NCBI GenBank assembly: GCA_019746355.1
Contig: JAIESC010000013.1
Span: 1-64,000, forward strand
Direction of reading: 5' to 3'
Origin: Xanthobacteraceae bacterium
GTDB taxonomy: Bacteria > Pseudomonadota > Alphaproteobacteria > Rhizobiales > Xanthobacteraceae
DNA length: 64,000 nucleotides
The notes under the pieces were generated by a model. It worked only from the letters and a program-made list of their open reading frames with translations. It searched no databases and was not told where the DNA came from. Position 1 is the first letter of the stretch. Each line of letters begins with the position of its first letter. Shown piece after piece: positions 24,897 to 32,860 of the stretch. Both the position numbers and the translations under genes were made by a program.

Positions 24897-26072
24897 TCAG
24901 ATCACCGATGCCGCGCGCAGCTCGCCGATGCCGGGTTGATCGTAGCCGAGCTCCAGCAGGACCTCGTTGGTGTGTTGCCCGAGCGTCGGCGCCGGCAGAT
25001 CGGAGCCATCGCGGCCGCCGTCGATGCGCACCGGCCGGCGGATCGAAACGATGTTGCCTTCGGTCGGGTGCCGGAGCGTCCGGAAGGTTTCGAGATGTTT
25101 GATCTGGGGATCGTCGATCACTTCCGGAATGTTGTGAACCGGCGCGAACGGCACATCCTCGGCTTCGAGCTGCGTCATCCATTGGGCTCGGGGCTTGGTC
25201 GCGAATGTCTCGGCGAGCACATGGGTCAGCTCGACATAGTTCTTGATCCGGGCCTCGCGGACGGCGAACCGTTCGTCGGTCGCGAGTTCCGTCCGCCCGA
25301 TCGCCGTCAGCATGCCTTCCCAGAATTTCGGCTGCGACGACACGTGAAGGGCCAACAGCTTGCCATCGGCACAACGGAACGCGAATGAGTGCGAGCTTGC
25401 CACTCGGGTCAGTGGGTTGTTGTCGATGCCCATTTGGGTGTAATTGGCGAATGGGTCGGGAATGAACGAGATCGCCGCCTCAATCATGTTGACCTCGACG
25501 CGCCGGCCGCGGCCTGTGCGCTCGCGCTCGTACAGCGCGCCGAGGACGCCGTAGCAGGCATACATACCGGTGGCGTTGTCGGGAATGGTCGGGCCGCAGG
25601 CCTGCGGGTTTTCCGGATCGAGGAACAGGCTCGCGATGCCGCTCAACGCAAGGCCGACGCTGTCGTAGGCCGGCCGGCCGCTGTAGGGCCCGGAGGCGCC
25701 GAACCCGGTGATCGAACAGTGGATCAGCTTGGGGTTGGTCGCGGCGAGCGCATCGGCGCCGAAGCCCAGCCGGTCCATCACGCCGGCACGATAGTTCTCA
25801 AGCAGGATGTCCGATCGCGCCAGAAGCTTGCGCAGCACCGTCGCGCCCGCGTTGTTCCGCAGATCGAGCTTCATGCTGCGCTTGCCGCGGTTGTAGGCGA
25901 CGAAGTGCGGGCTGTAGTGGCCGCCCCGGAAACTTCGGAACGGATCGCCGCCCTGAGGGTGCTCGACCTTGATCACCTCGGCGCCGAGATCGGCCAGCAT
26001 CATGCCGGCGAGCGGAGCGGTGATCATCGTCCCGAGTTCGACGACGCGGACGCCTTTGAGCACCTCGGTCAC
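24897..26072 (-). CDS. CaiB/BaiF family CoA transferase
   Basis: A class III CoA transferase of 391 residues. The GTG at 26072 has GGAGG seven bases upstream; the frame is open to 26204 but that overlaps the SDR gene. It opens VLKGVRVVELGTMITAPLAG, followed by LADLGAEVIKVEHPQGGDPF, the family signature, and has AYNRGKRSMKLDLRN. The catalytic Asp should lie near GPTIPDNATGMYAC, but I did not assign it firmly. It would activate a carboxylic acid with CoA from a donor thioester. It lies between the SDR and the acyl-CoA dehydrogenase with near contact at both ends. Confidence 0.9.
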   Translation of the reverse strand: MTEVLKGVRVVELGTMITAPLAGMMLADLGAEVIKVEHPQGGDPFRSFRGGHYSPHFVAYNRGKRSMKLDLRNNAGATVLRKLLARSDILLENYRAGVMDRLGFGADALAATNPKLIHCSITGFGASGPYSGRPAYDSVGLALSGIASLFLDPENPQACGPTIPDNATGMYACYGVLGALYERERTGRGRRVEVNMIEAAISFIPDPFANYTQMGIDNNPLTRVASSHSFAFRCADGKLLALHVSSQPKFWEGMLTAIGRTELATDERFAVREARIKNYVELTHVLAETFATKPRAQWMTQLEAEDVPFAPVHNIPEVIDDPQIKHLETFRTLRHPTEGNIVSIRRPVRIDGGRDGSDLPAPTLGQHTNEVLLELGYDQPGIGELRAASVI

Positions 26073-26085
26073 CGGGCCGCCTCCG

Positions 26086-26850
26086 TCAGTTGATGGTCTG
26101 GCCGCCGTCGACCAGAATCGAAGCGCCATGAACAAAGCTTGCCGCGTCGGACACCAGAAACGCGGCGACATTGCCGATTTCGTCACACTCGCCGAAACGG
26201 CCAAGCATCACCTTCTGCAAGGTGCCGGCCGGGTCGGCGCGGCCGGAATCGAAATAGCCCTTCACCCGTGGCGACAGCGTCGGGCCCGGGCAGATCGAGT
26301 TCACGCGCAGACCCTTGGGGCCGTAATCGACGGCCAGCTGCCGGGTCAGCGAGACGACGCCACCCTTGGCCGCGCAATAGACCGGCATATGGGCGTTGCC
26401 GATGTGCGCAAAGGTGGATGCGACGTTGAGGATCGCGGGCTTTGGCGATTTCAGCAGCAGGGGAATGAAATCCCGGCACATGAAATAAACGCTGTCGAGG
26501 TCGACCGCGATCAACTCGCGCCATTTCTCGGTGGCGAGATCTGTAATCGGCGAGATGAAATTGTTGCCGGCGTTGTTGATCACCGCCTTGGCGCGTCCCC
26601 ATTTCTGGCTGACGAAGTCGCGGAGCTTGCCGACGTCGGTCTCGTTCGAAACATCCGCCGCGAAGGCCTCGGCCTTGCCGCCGCTGTTCCCGATCGCTGA
26701 TTTCACCTCGTCGAGCTTGGCCTTCGTCCGCGCCACCAGAACGACAGTTGCGCCGAGCTCCGCCAGCGCCTCGGCGGTGGCGCGGCCGATCCCGGTCCCG
26801 GCGCCGGTGACCACCACCACTTCGCCGTCGAACTGCATCTGCTTCAGCAC
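26086..26850 (-). CDS. Short-chain dehydrogenase/reductase
   Basis: A 254-residue classical SDR. GTG 26850 with GGGAGG upstream is chosen; the same frame is open far upstream to 27633 but that part is a shadow of the LLM gene. Cofactor motif TGAGTGIG, NNAGNN, catalytic Tyr and Lys in YCAAKG, and the ICPGPT loop are all present. It would oxidise or reduce a hydroxyacyl-CoA or an alicyclic alcohol in the acyl-CoA pathway encoded around it. The C-terminal VHGASILVDGGQTIN is typical. The substrate cannot be assigned. Confidence 0.9.
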   Translation of the reverse strand: MLKQMQFDGEVVVVTGAGTGIGRATAEALAELGATVVLVARTKAKLDEVKSAIGNSGGKAEAFAADVSNETDVGKLRDFVSQKWGRAKAVINNAGNNFISPITDLATEKWRELIAVDLDSVYFMCRDFIPLLLKSPKPAILNVASTFAHIGNAHMPVYCAAKGGVVSLTRQLAVDYGPKGLRVNSICPGPTLSPRVKGYFDSGRADPAGTLQKVMLGRFGECDEIGNVAAFLVSDAASFVHGASILVDGGQTIN

Positions 26851-26987
26851 GTCATCCTCCCGTTGCCGGATCGCGGTGGCCGGTTGATCCTGGCGCATGT
26901 TGTATTGGAGGCGCCGAACGCGCCGGTCCCGGCGCCGACGCAACGATACACCAGAGTTCGGCCGCGTCCCGAACCGGCGGCGCGTCG

Positions 26988-28175
26988 TCACTCCGCGGCG
27001 CGCACCTCCATGCCGGCGTATTCCTTGTCGGTCAGGCGCTGGAGGGCGGGCATGACCTCGCTCGCGAACAGCCGAATATTCCGTTCCGTCAGGTCGCGCG
27101 GCAAGGTGCCGAATTGCATCATGCAGAGCAGGTTCTGGAAGCCGAGCAGGCGATGGGAGTCCATGAACTGGTTGCGGACGGTCTCCGGGCTGCCGCACAC
27201 GATGATGCCCTGCTGGATCAGCGTATCGATGGTGTGTTCCTGGCCGCTGACCGAGCGCTTGTGGCTCCGCATGTTCTTCAACGACCTGCTCGATAGATAG
27301 CCGGGCGGAAACAGCATTTCGAACGGCAGGCGCAGATAGCGATTGAACAGGTTCTCGATGTGCGGCTTCGCCTCTTCGCGGGCCTTTTCGTCGGTGTCCG
27401 AGATATAGACCGGCGTCGACCAGCCGATCTGATCCGAGCTCGCCGTATAGCCGTGCATGGTCTGAGCGCATTCGCGATAGTAGTTCAGATAGCGCGCCAC
27501 CGATTGGGTGGGGCTGTACGCCTGCAAGTATGTGTATTTGCGCGAGGGATGGGCCGCCCATTCGATCGTTTCGGCCGATCCCGTCGAAGGCGCCCAGATC
27601 GGCGGATGCGGCTGCTGATAGGGCCGCGGCCACATGTTGACATACTCGAAGTGATAGAACCTGCCTTCGAACGCGAACGGCCCTGGCTTGCTCCAGGCCT
27701 GCACCACGAGATCGTGAGCCTCCTGGAACCGCGCGTGCGAGAACGCCGGATTGTTCCCTGTCGAAAAATATTCGGCGCCGATGCCGCGCACCATTCCGGT
27801 GATCAGCCGTCCGCCGGTGATGCAGTCGATCATGGCGTGCTCTTCGGCGATGTTGAGCGGATGCTCGCGAAGGCAGAAGGCGTTACCGAGGATGGCGATC
27901 TTGGCCTGTTTGGTCCGCCGTGATAGCGCGGCGGCCATCACCACCGGCGACGGCATCAGCCCATAGGCGTTCTGGTGGTGCTCGTTGACGGAAATGCCGT
28001 CGAAGCCGAGTTCCGCCGCCATTTCGAGCTCGTCGAGGTAGCGGTTGTAAAGCTCGTGGCCCTTCTTCGGATCGAAATAGGTGTTTGGCAGCACCACCCA
28101 TGCGGCGCGGTGTTTCTCCGTATAGCTCATGTCCAGATGGGCATACGGCATCAGATGGAACATGAAGACTTTCAC
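26988..28175 (-). CDS. Luciferase-like (LLM) flavin-dependent monooxygenase
   Basis: A 395-residue member of the bacterial luciferase superfamily. It starts MKVFMFHLMPYAHLDMSY and contains the diagnostic FDGISVNEHHQNAYGLMPSP (EHH block), ILGNAFCLREHPLNIAEEHA, and MIDCITGGRLITGMVRG. Its start overlaps the stop of the preceding alpha/beta hydrolase (4 bp), so the two are co-translated. Such enzymes perform Baeyer-Villiger or ring-opening oxidations with reduced flavin from a separate reductase, which is absent here. With the hydrolase it could open a ring and hydrolyse the product; this is inference. Confidence 0.88.
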   Translation of the reverse strand: MKVFMFHLMPYAHLDMSYTEKHRAAWVVLPNTYFDPKKGHELYNRYLDELEMAAELGFDGISVNEHHQNAYGLMPSPVVMAAALSRRTKQAKIAILGNAFCLREHPLNIAEEHAMIDCITGGRLITGMVRGIGAEYFSTGNNPAFSHARFQEAHDLVVQAWSKPGPFAFEGRFYHFEYVNMWPRPYQQPHPPIWAPSTGSAETIEWAAHPSRKYTYLQAYSPTQSVARYLNYYRECAQTMHGYTASSDQIGWSTPVYISDTDEKAREEAKPHIENLFNRYLRLPFEMLFPPGYLSSRSLKNMRSHKRSVSGQEHTIDTLIQQGIIVCGSPETVRNQFMDSHRLLGFQNLLCMMQFGTLPRDLTERNIRLFASEVMPALQRLTDKEYAGMEVRAAE

Positions 28176-28951
28176 GGCGCGACCCTCTGGATGAATTGAG
28201 ACACCTGATCGGCGAAAACCTGCGGCTGCTCGATATGCGCCAGATGCGCGCAGCCGGGCAGGGTGGCGACGGTCGAACCGGCGATGAGACCCTTCAGCGC
28301 TTCGGCGTAGGCCGGCGGGATCACGCGATCCTCCTTGCCCCAGATGATGTGGGTCGCGACGTCGACGCGATGCAGCCAGCGGTCAAGCTTGGGATTACAT
28401 AAGCGCGGCGACCAGGAGTATTTCGCCGCGGCCGCGCGGTTGCGATCATAGATGTCTTCGAGGTCGGGCGTGGCCCGCCAGCTCTTCAGCCACTCGGCGG
28501 CGCCATCGCCGTCGAACAACAGCTTCAGCAGTTCGGCTTCGGAGCAAACGAACATGTCGCTGCGCGGCACGCCCTTGATGCGAATGCCCGCGCTGTTCAG
28601 CAGCACGAGCGATTTGAACCGGGCGCTGGATGTCACCGCCATTTCCAGCGCAAGCCAGCCGCCAATGCACTGGCCGACGACATGAACGCGGTCGAGTTTC
28701 AGCGTGTCGAGAAGGTCGAGATAGAACAGCGCGAGGTCGCTGACGTCATCGACTGAATCCGAACTGTCGGACAATCCGAATCCCGGATGGTCCGGAGCGA
28801 TCACGTCAAAGCGCTTCGCCAAGGCGTCGAGGCCGCGCTCGTTGCCGTGGATGCCTTGCGCGCCATGCAGGAACAGCAGCGGTTCGCCCTGGCCGGAACG
28901 TCGAATATTGATTTTGCAGCCACGCACATCGACGGCGGCGTTCTGCGCCAT
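28172..28951 (-). CDS. Alpha/beta hydrolase with cysteine nucleophile
   Basis: A 259-residue hydrolase, first gene of the minus-strand operon. The oxyanion motif is FLHGAQG, the acid is D208 in WGKEDRVIP and the histidine is H236 in CAHLAHIEQP. The nucleophile elbow reads GQCIGG, so C95 replaces the usual serine of meta-cleavage-product hydrolases and esterases; the codon is TGC. Dienelactone hydrolases also use cysteine, but they have a different sequence layout. It may hydrolyse a lactone, enol ester or C-C bond made by the coupled luciferase-like monooxygenase. Confidence 0.88.
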   Translation of the reverse strand: MAQNAAVDVRGCKINIRRSGQGEPLLFLHGAQGIHGNERGLDALAKRFDVIAPDHPGFGLSDSSDSVDDVSDLALFYLDLLDTLKLDRVHVVGQCIGGWLALEMAVTSSARFKSLVLLNSAGIRIKGVPRSDMFVCSEAELLKLLFDGDGAAEWLKSWRATPDLEDIYDRNRAAAAKYSWSPRLCNPKLDRWLHRVDVATHIIWGKEDRVIPPAYAEALKGLIAGSTVATLPGCAHLAHIEQPQVFADQVSQFIQRVAP

Positions 28952-29010
28952 TTGCGGCCTCCCTGATTTTCGCCGGACGCTTATTTCGCGTTTACGGCCG
29001 TTCGATAATG

Positions 29011-29024
29011 GATAGGTTCCTATC
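29011..29024. promoter_or_regulatory. Perfect palindrome GATAGG-TT-CCTATC, candidate MarR operator
   Basis: A 14-bp palindrome between the divergent alpha/beta hydrolase operon (start 28951) and the MarR-2 gene (start 29097). It shares the TAGG-N2-CCTA core with the sites at 12683 and 17327, which are linked to the paralogous MarR-1. Its location fits repression of both directions by MarR-2. Confidence 0.6.
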
Positions 29025-29096
29025 TTTCTCCGCCGTTGTCAACGCTGGCCGCTCGCTGCATGGTGCGCGTCGCGCGAATCGTCGGAGAACATCGCA

Positions 29097-29651
29097 GTGG
29101 CCAAGAAGCGTTCCACATCGAACAGCGGGAAACCGGCGTCTGATCAGTCGCGTTTCGATCACCTTCGGCTGCAGGAGACGCTCGGGTTCCTGCTGTCTGA
29201 TGCGACCCGCACGATGACAAGAACCTTCTCGGCGCGGATCGCCGCCCACGGCGTGGGCATGGGCATCTTTCAGTTTCTCCGCATCCTCTGGGAGGAGGAT
29301 GGCCTGACGCAAAGTCAATTGGCCGCGCGTACGCGCATGCGCGAGCCGTCGGCGGCTGACGCCTTATACGACCTGGAACGTCGCGGCTTGGTTCGCCGCG
29401 CCGCCGACCGCAACGATCGGCGGAAAGTGTGTGTCCTGCTCACCGCCGAGGGACGCAAGCTCTATGACCTGGTCATGCCCGACATCGCCGCGACCAACGG
29501 GATCATGCTCGCGGGTTTCTCCGCGGCGGAGCAGGAGCTTTTGAAATCGATGCTGCGTCGGATTCGGGAAAATCTAGCCGCCGCCGAGACCGGGCCGCCG
29601 GTTCGAAAGGTGTCGAGGCGCGCGGCGAGTCCGCACGCCGCGAGTTCCTGA
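29097..29651 (+). CDS. MarR-family transcriptional regulator (MarR-2)
   Basis: A 184-residue winged-helix regulator starting at GTG 29097. Core: GIFQFLRILWEEDGLTQSQ, recognition region RMREPSAADALYDLERRG, and wing VRRAADRNDRRKVCVLLTAEG. It diverges from the hydrolase/LLM/SDR/CoA-transferase/dehydrogenase operon and is very likely its repressor, with an aromatic acid or CoA ester as inducer. It resembles MarR-1 at 14546 along its length (LWE-x2-GLTQ), suggesting duplication together with its operator. It converges with the enoyl-CoA hydratase gene, 8 bp away. Confidence 0.92.
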   Translation: MAKKRSTSNSGKPASDQSRFDHLRLQETLGFLLSDATRTMTRTFSARIAAHGVGMGIFQFLRILWEEDGLTQSQLAARTRMREPSAADALYDLERRGLVRRAADRNDRRKVCVLLTAEGRKLYDLVMPDIAATNGIMLAGFSAAEQELLKSMLRRIRENLAAAETGPPVRKVSRRAASPHAASS

Positions 29652-29658
29652 CGGCCAG

Positions 29659-30480
29659 TCAGCTGCCGGCCTTCTCGTGTCCGCCGAGGCCGGGGCGGTA
29701 CTTGCCCTCCAGGAAGTCGCCGATCCCCTCGCTGCGCCAGGAATCTTTTTGACGCAACGTGAGCTGGTCGGACTTTGCCGCGGAGAAATTCAGTGCTGCC
29801 TCGGCGCTCATCTCGAGCGAAAGACGATAGCCGTCCTTGCAGGCGGTCAGCGCATCCGGATCCTTGCTGGCGATCTCGCGCGCCAGCGCCATGACCTCGC
29901 GCTTGAGGTCGGCGAGCGGATAAGCCGTGTTGATGAGGCCGATCTCGGCGGCCCGGTCGCCCTTAAAGGTGCGTCCGGTCATCGCATAGAACAGCGCGTC
30001 ACGCGGCCGAAGCAGGTTGGCGAGCGATTTGCTGACGCTGCCGCCCGGGTAGTGCTTGAAATTGATCTCGGACAGCCCGAAGGTCGCCTCCTTCGCCGCA
30101 AAGGCGAGGTCGCAGCCTTCGACGATCGAGAACGCGCCGCCGAAGCAGTAGCCGTTGATCATGGCGATCGTCGGCTTCGGATAATAGCGAAGCGTCCGGA
30201 AGCGCCACTCCGTCGCGACGCGGAAAATGCGATCGAATTCCGGCGGATTGTCCTTCAGGTCCACGAAAAATTGTTTGAGATCCATGCCGGCGCAAAAGGA
30301 TTCGCCGGCTCCGGTGATCACCAGGACGCGGGAAGTTGTCTCATAGCGCAGCTTCTCCAGAACCTCCGCCATTTCGAGATGCAAAGATGGGCTCATGGCG
30401 TTGCGTTTGGCCGGCCGATTGAGTGTGACGGTCGCGACAGCATCTTCGATTTGAACGGTAACGGTGTTTGATTCGGCCAT
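29659..30480 (-). CDS. Enoyl-CoA hydratase, hydroxycinnamoyl-CoA hydratase/lyase-like
   Basis: A 273-residue crotonase-fold enzyme (ATG 30480 with AGGAG upstream; TTG 30486 also open). The oxyanion-hole segments are GAGESFCAGMDL and NGYCFGGAFS, and the glutamate of ATFGLSEIN is where hydroxycinnamoyl-CoA hydratase/lyase (HCHL) has its catalytic acid. The whole length, including RRYYPKPTIAMINGY-type sequence, YAMTGRTFKGDRAAEIGL and the C-terminal GIGDFLEGKYRPGL, follows HCHL, which cleaves feruloyl- or coumaroyl-CoA to an aldehyde and acetyl-CoA. A plain enoyl-CoA hydratase is the alternative. It is the last gene of the LIV transporter operon. Confidence 0.75.
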   Translation of the reverse strand: MAESNTVTVQIEDAVATVTLNRPAKRNAMSPSLHLEMAEVLEKLRYETTSRVLVITGAGESFCAGMDLKQFFVDLKDNPPEFDRIFRVATEWRFRTLRYYPKPTIAMINGYCFGGAFSIVEGCDLAFAAKEATFGLSEINFKHYPGGSVSKSLANLLRPRDALFYAMTGRTFKGDRAAEIGLINTAYPLADLKREVMALAREIASKDPDALTACKDGYRLSLEMSAEAALNFSAAKSDQLTLRQKDSWRSEGIGDFLEGKYRPGLGGHEKAGS

Positions 30481-30528
30481 TTCCAACTCCTGGTATGAAT
30501 GAATTCAGTCGTTTGCTTTCTGGGGCTC

Positions 30529-31362
30529 TCACCAGCCGGCGGGACTTCCGACGGTCTCAGGCGGTTCGCGTTGCAATCGTTCTGCATCCCATTCCTTGGC
30601 GATGATGCGGCGGCCGCTGACGCCGTTCGAATGCGATGACATCAGCCAAACGATCGGCGCCATCATGACCTCGGGTTGAAGGAGGGTGGCGCGATCGGTC
30701 ACCTCGGCCTGCGGGATCATGCGGGTGTTGGCGGGACCTCCAGGCAACAGCGCGTTCACGGTGACGCCGGTGCCGGCCAGATCCTTCGCCCAGATCACGG
30801 TGGCGGATTCGAGCGCCGCCTTCGACGGCCCGTAGGGTGAGAAGCCGTCCATCATCATGGTATAGAAGCTGGTGACGATATTGACGATCCGTCCGAAGCC
30901 CTGCTCGATCAGCTTCGGCGTGATGGCCTTGGCCATCATGAAGGCGCCGTTGAAATTCGTGTCGATCGCCTTCCGCCAGGTGTCGGCCTCGACCTCGTAG
31001 AAGCGCTTGCGGCCGCCGACCAGAACGTTTCCGATGTTCTGCATGCCGACGCCGGCGTTGTTGACCAGACCATGAATGGCGCCGAACAGGCCGGCCGTCG
31101 TGTTCACCGCGCTGACGCAGTCCTGCCACTGGGTGACGTCGCATTCGACGTAGATCAGCCGGTCTTGCAGCCCCTCTGCGGCGGCGAGATTCATCAGCTC
31201 ACGCGCCTCCGCGGCGCTCGCCGATAGCTCCGCGACGGCGACGCGAACGCCGTTTCGTATCAAAGCCAGCGTCATGGCCCGGCCGAGGCCACGCGCCCCC
31301 CCGGTCACGATAACGACCATCCCGGGCGGATTGGCAGTTTCGGACGCTGATGCTTGGGCCAA
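30529..31362 (-). CDS. Short-chain dehydrogenase/reductase
   Basis: A 277-residue SDR of about normal length. The cofactor motif is TGGARGLG, NNAGVG is present, the catalytic Tyr and Lys are in YGPSKAALES, and the LLPGGPANTRMIP loop follows. The likely start is TTG 31362 behind GGGAGA (TTG 31368 is too close). It lies between livF (66 bp) and the crotonase-family gene (48 bp) in the same minus-strand operon. It has a C-terminal extension (SGRRIIAKEWDAERL) often seen in SDRs acting on hydroxyacyl-CoA or aromatic intermediates. The substrate is unknown. Confidence 0.88.
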   Translation of the reverse strand: MAQASASETANPPGMVVIVTGGARGLGRAMTLALIRNGVRVAVAELSASAAEARELMNLAAAEGLQDRLIYVECDVTQWQDCVSAVNTTAGLFGAIHGLVNNAGVGMQNIGNVLVGGRKRFYEVEADTWRKAIDTNFNGAFMMAKAITPKLIEQGFGRIVNIVTSFYTMMMDGFSPYGPSKAALESATVIWAKDLAGTGVTVNALLPGGPANTRMIPQAEVTDRATLLQPEVMMAPIVWLMSSHSNGVSGRRIIAKEWDAERLQREPPETVGSPAGW

Positions 31363-31428
31363 CTTCAATCTCCCGCTCGATATTTAGGGCAACGTGCGAC
31401 TCCGCGCATCGCCTGACAGGTGTCCATT

Positions 31429-32118
31429 TCACACGCCAAGGTACCTGGTCTTGATTTCCGCATCGGCCGCAAGCTCTGCGGGCGAGCATTGATGGACGAT
31501 ACAGCCCTTGCTCATGATGAACACGACATCGGCGTAGCGCAGAGCGAAGGCCAATTGCTGCTCGACGAGCAGGATCGAAGTGCCGGCAGCCTTGAGCGCC
31601 TCGATGGTGCGGCCGAGCTCGCGCACCATCATCGGCGCCAAGCCTTCGGTTGGTTCATCCATCAGCAGCAGCGCCGGATTTCCGACCAGGGCGCGCGCCG
31701 CCGCAAGCATCTGCTGCTCGCCGCCACTGAGCTTGCCGGCGAGGCTGCGCAGCCGGCTGTGCAGGTTGGGAAACAGCTCGACCACCTTGTCGAAGCCCCA
31801 CCGGCCATGTCCGCGCGCGGTGACCTCCAGATGCTCCTTCACGGTGAGCGAACGAAAGACATGACGGCCCTGCGGCACCAGCCCGACGCCCAGGCGGGCG
31901 ATGCGGTGCGACGGCATGTTGGTGATGTCGGTGTCCTTGAATAGGATGGTGCCGCGTTTTGCGGGCGTAAGCCCGATGATGGAGCGCACCAGGGTCGTCT
32001 TGCCGACGCCGTTACGGCCGAGCAGGGCCACGACCTGGCCCGGCTTCAATTCGAGCGACACACCCTGAAGGATGTAGCTGTCGCCGTAGTAGGTGTGAAC
32101 GTCTTTGATGCTCAACAT
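31429..32118 (-). CDS. livF: LIV-type ABC transporter ATPase LivF
   Basis: A 229-residue ATPase of the branched-chain amino acid transporter family. ATG 32118 begins one base after the livG stop. Walker A is GRNGVGKTT, the signature is LSGGEQQMLAAARAL, and Walker B is ALLLMDEPTEGLAP, which is diagnostic of LivF. It completes a five-part transporter (livK, livH, livM, livG, livF) on the minus strand. In catabolic clusters such systems import aromatic acids rather than leucine, and the downstream SDR and HCHL-like enzyme make hydroxycinnamates or similar acids plausible ligands. Confidence 0.93.
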   Translation of the reverse strand: MLSIKDVHTYYGDSYILQGVSLELKPGQVVALLGRNGVGKTTLVRSIIGLTPAKRGTILFKDTDITNMPSHRIARLGVGLVPQGRHVFRSLTVKEHLEVTARGHGRWGFDKVVELFPNLHSRLRSLAGKLSGGEQQMLAAARALVGNPALLLMDEPTEGLAPMMVRELGRTIEALKAAGTSILLVEQQLAFALRYADVVFIMSKGCIVHQCSPAELAADAEIKTRYLGV

Positions 32119-32119
32119 G

Positions 32120-32860
32120 CTAATCGGCGCCGAGATAGATTTCGGTGACGTGGGGATCGTTGCGGATGGTCGCCACGTCGCCGTCCGCAATCAAACGGCC
32201 CTGGTGGAGGACGGCGATGCGATCCGCGAGATCGAAGGCGACCTGCATGTCGTGCTCGATCATCAGGATCGTCATATCCCTCGGGAGGCTGCGGATCATG
32301 CTGACGACGCGGACAACCTCGGCCGCCGACAGGCCGGCGGTGGGTTCGTCGAGCAACAGAACCTTGGGCTGAACCGCCATGGCGAGGATGAGGTCAATCT
32401 GGCGTTTTTCCCCGTAGGAGATTTCCCGGGTGGTCCGTCCGGCAATAGCAGTCAGGTCCCATTTTTCCAGCAGCGCGTCGGCCGCCTGAAACAGGTGACG
32501 ATTGGCGCCCATGCGCTTGAGCATGGAAAACGCCGACGGATCGGGGGCCTGCAAGGCGAGCAGAATGTTGTCCAGCACCGTCAGGCGCGGGAACAGATTG
32601 GTGATTTGAAAGGTCCGGGCGAGCCCCATGCGGGCGCGCTCGTAGGCAGGGAGTTCGGTGATGTCGCGGCCGAACAACGTGATCGTGCCGTTCGACACCG
32701 GAAAGCTGCCGGCCAGCATGTTGAACAGGGTGGTCTTGCCGGCGCCGTTGGGCCCGATAATGAGGCGGCGCTCCTGCGGCGCGACGGACAACGAAACGTC
32801 GGACAGCGCCCGTACGCCGCCGAAATTCTTGGACACCGCTTCGACCACAAGGGCGCTCAA
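32120..32860 (-). CDS. livG: LIV-type ABC transporter ATPase LivG
   Basis: A 246-residue ATPase. The TTG start at 32860 overlaps the livM stop (TTGA) and has GGGGGAG upstream; the frame is open to 33352 but that part is a shadow of livM. It starts LSALVVEAVSKNFGGVRALS. Walker A is GPNGAGKTT, the signature ISYGEKRQIDLILAMA has the LivG-type variation, and Walker B is VLLLDEPTAGL. The C-terminal ADGDVATIRNDPHVTEIYLG tail is typical of LivG. Confidence 0.92.
   Translation of the reverse strand: MSALVVEAVSKNFGGVRALSDVSLSVAPQERRLIIGPNGAGKTTLFNMLAGSFPVSNGTITLFGRDITELPAYERARMGLARTFQITNLFPRLTVLDNILLALQAPDPSAFSMLKRMGANRHLFQAADALLEKWDLTAIAGRTTREISYGEKRQIDLILAMAVQPKVLLLDEPTAGLSAAEVVRVVSMIRSLPRDMTILMIEHDMQVAFDLADRIAVLHQGRLIADGDVATIRNDPHVTEIYLGAD

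Noticed and set aside
26851..27633. 515-residue minus-strand frame extending the SDR upstream
   Set aside because: The N-terminal half is an out-of-frame reading of the LLM gene (26988-28175); a ribosome site and GTG at 26850 give a normal SDR.
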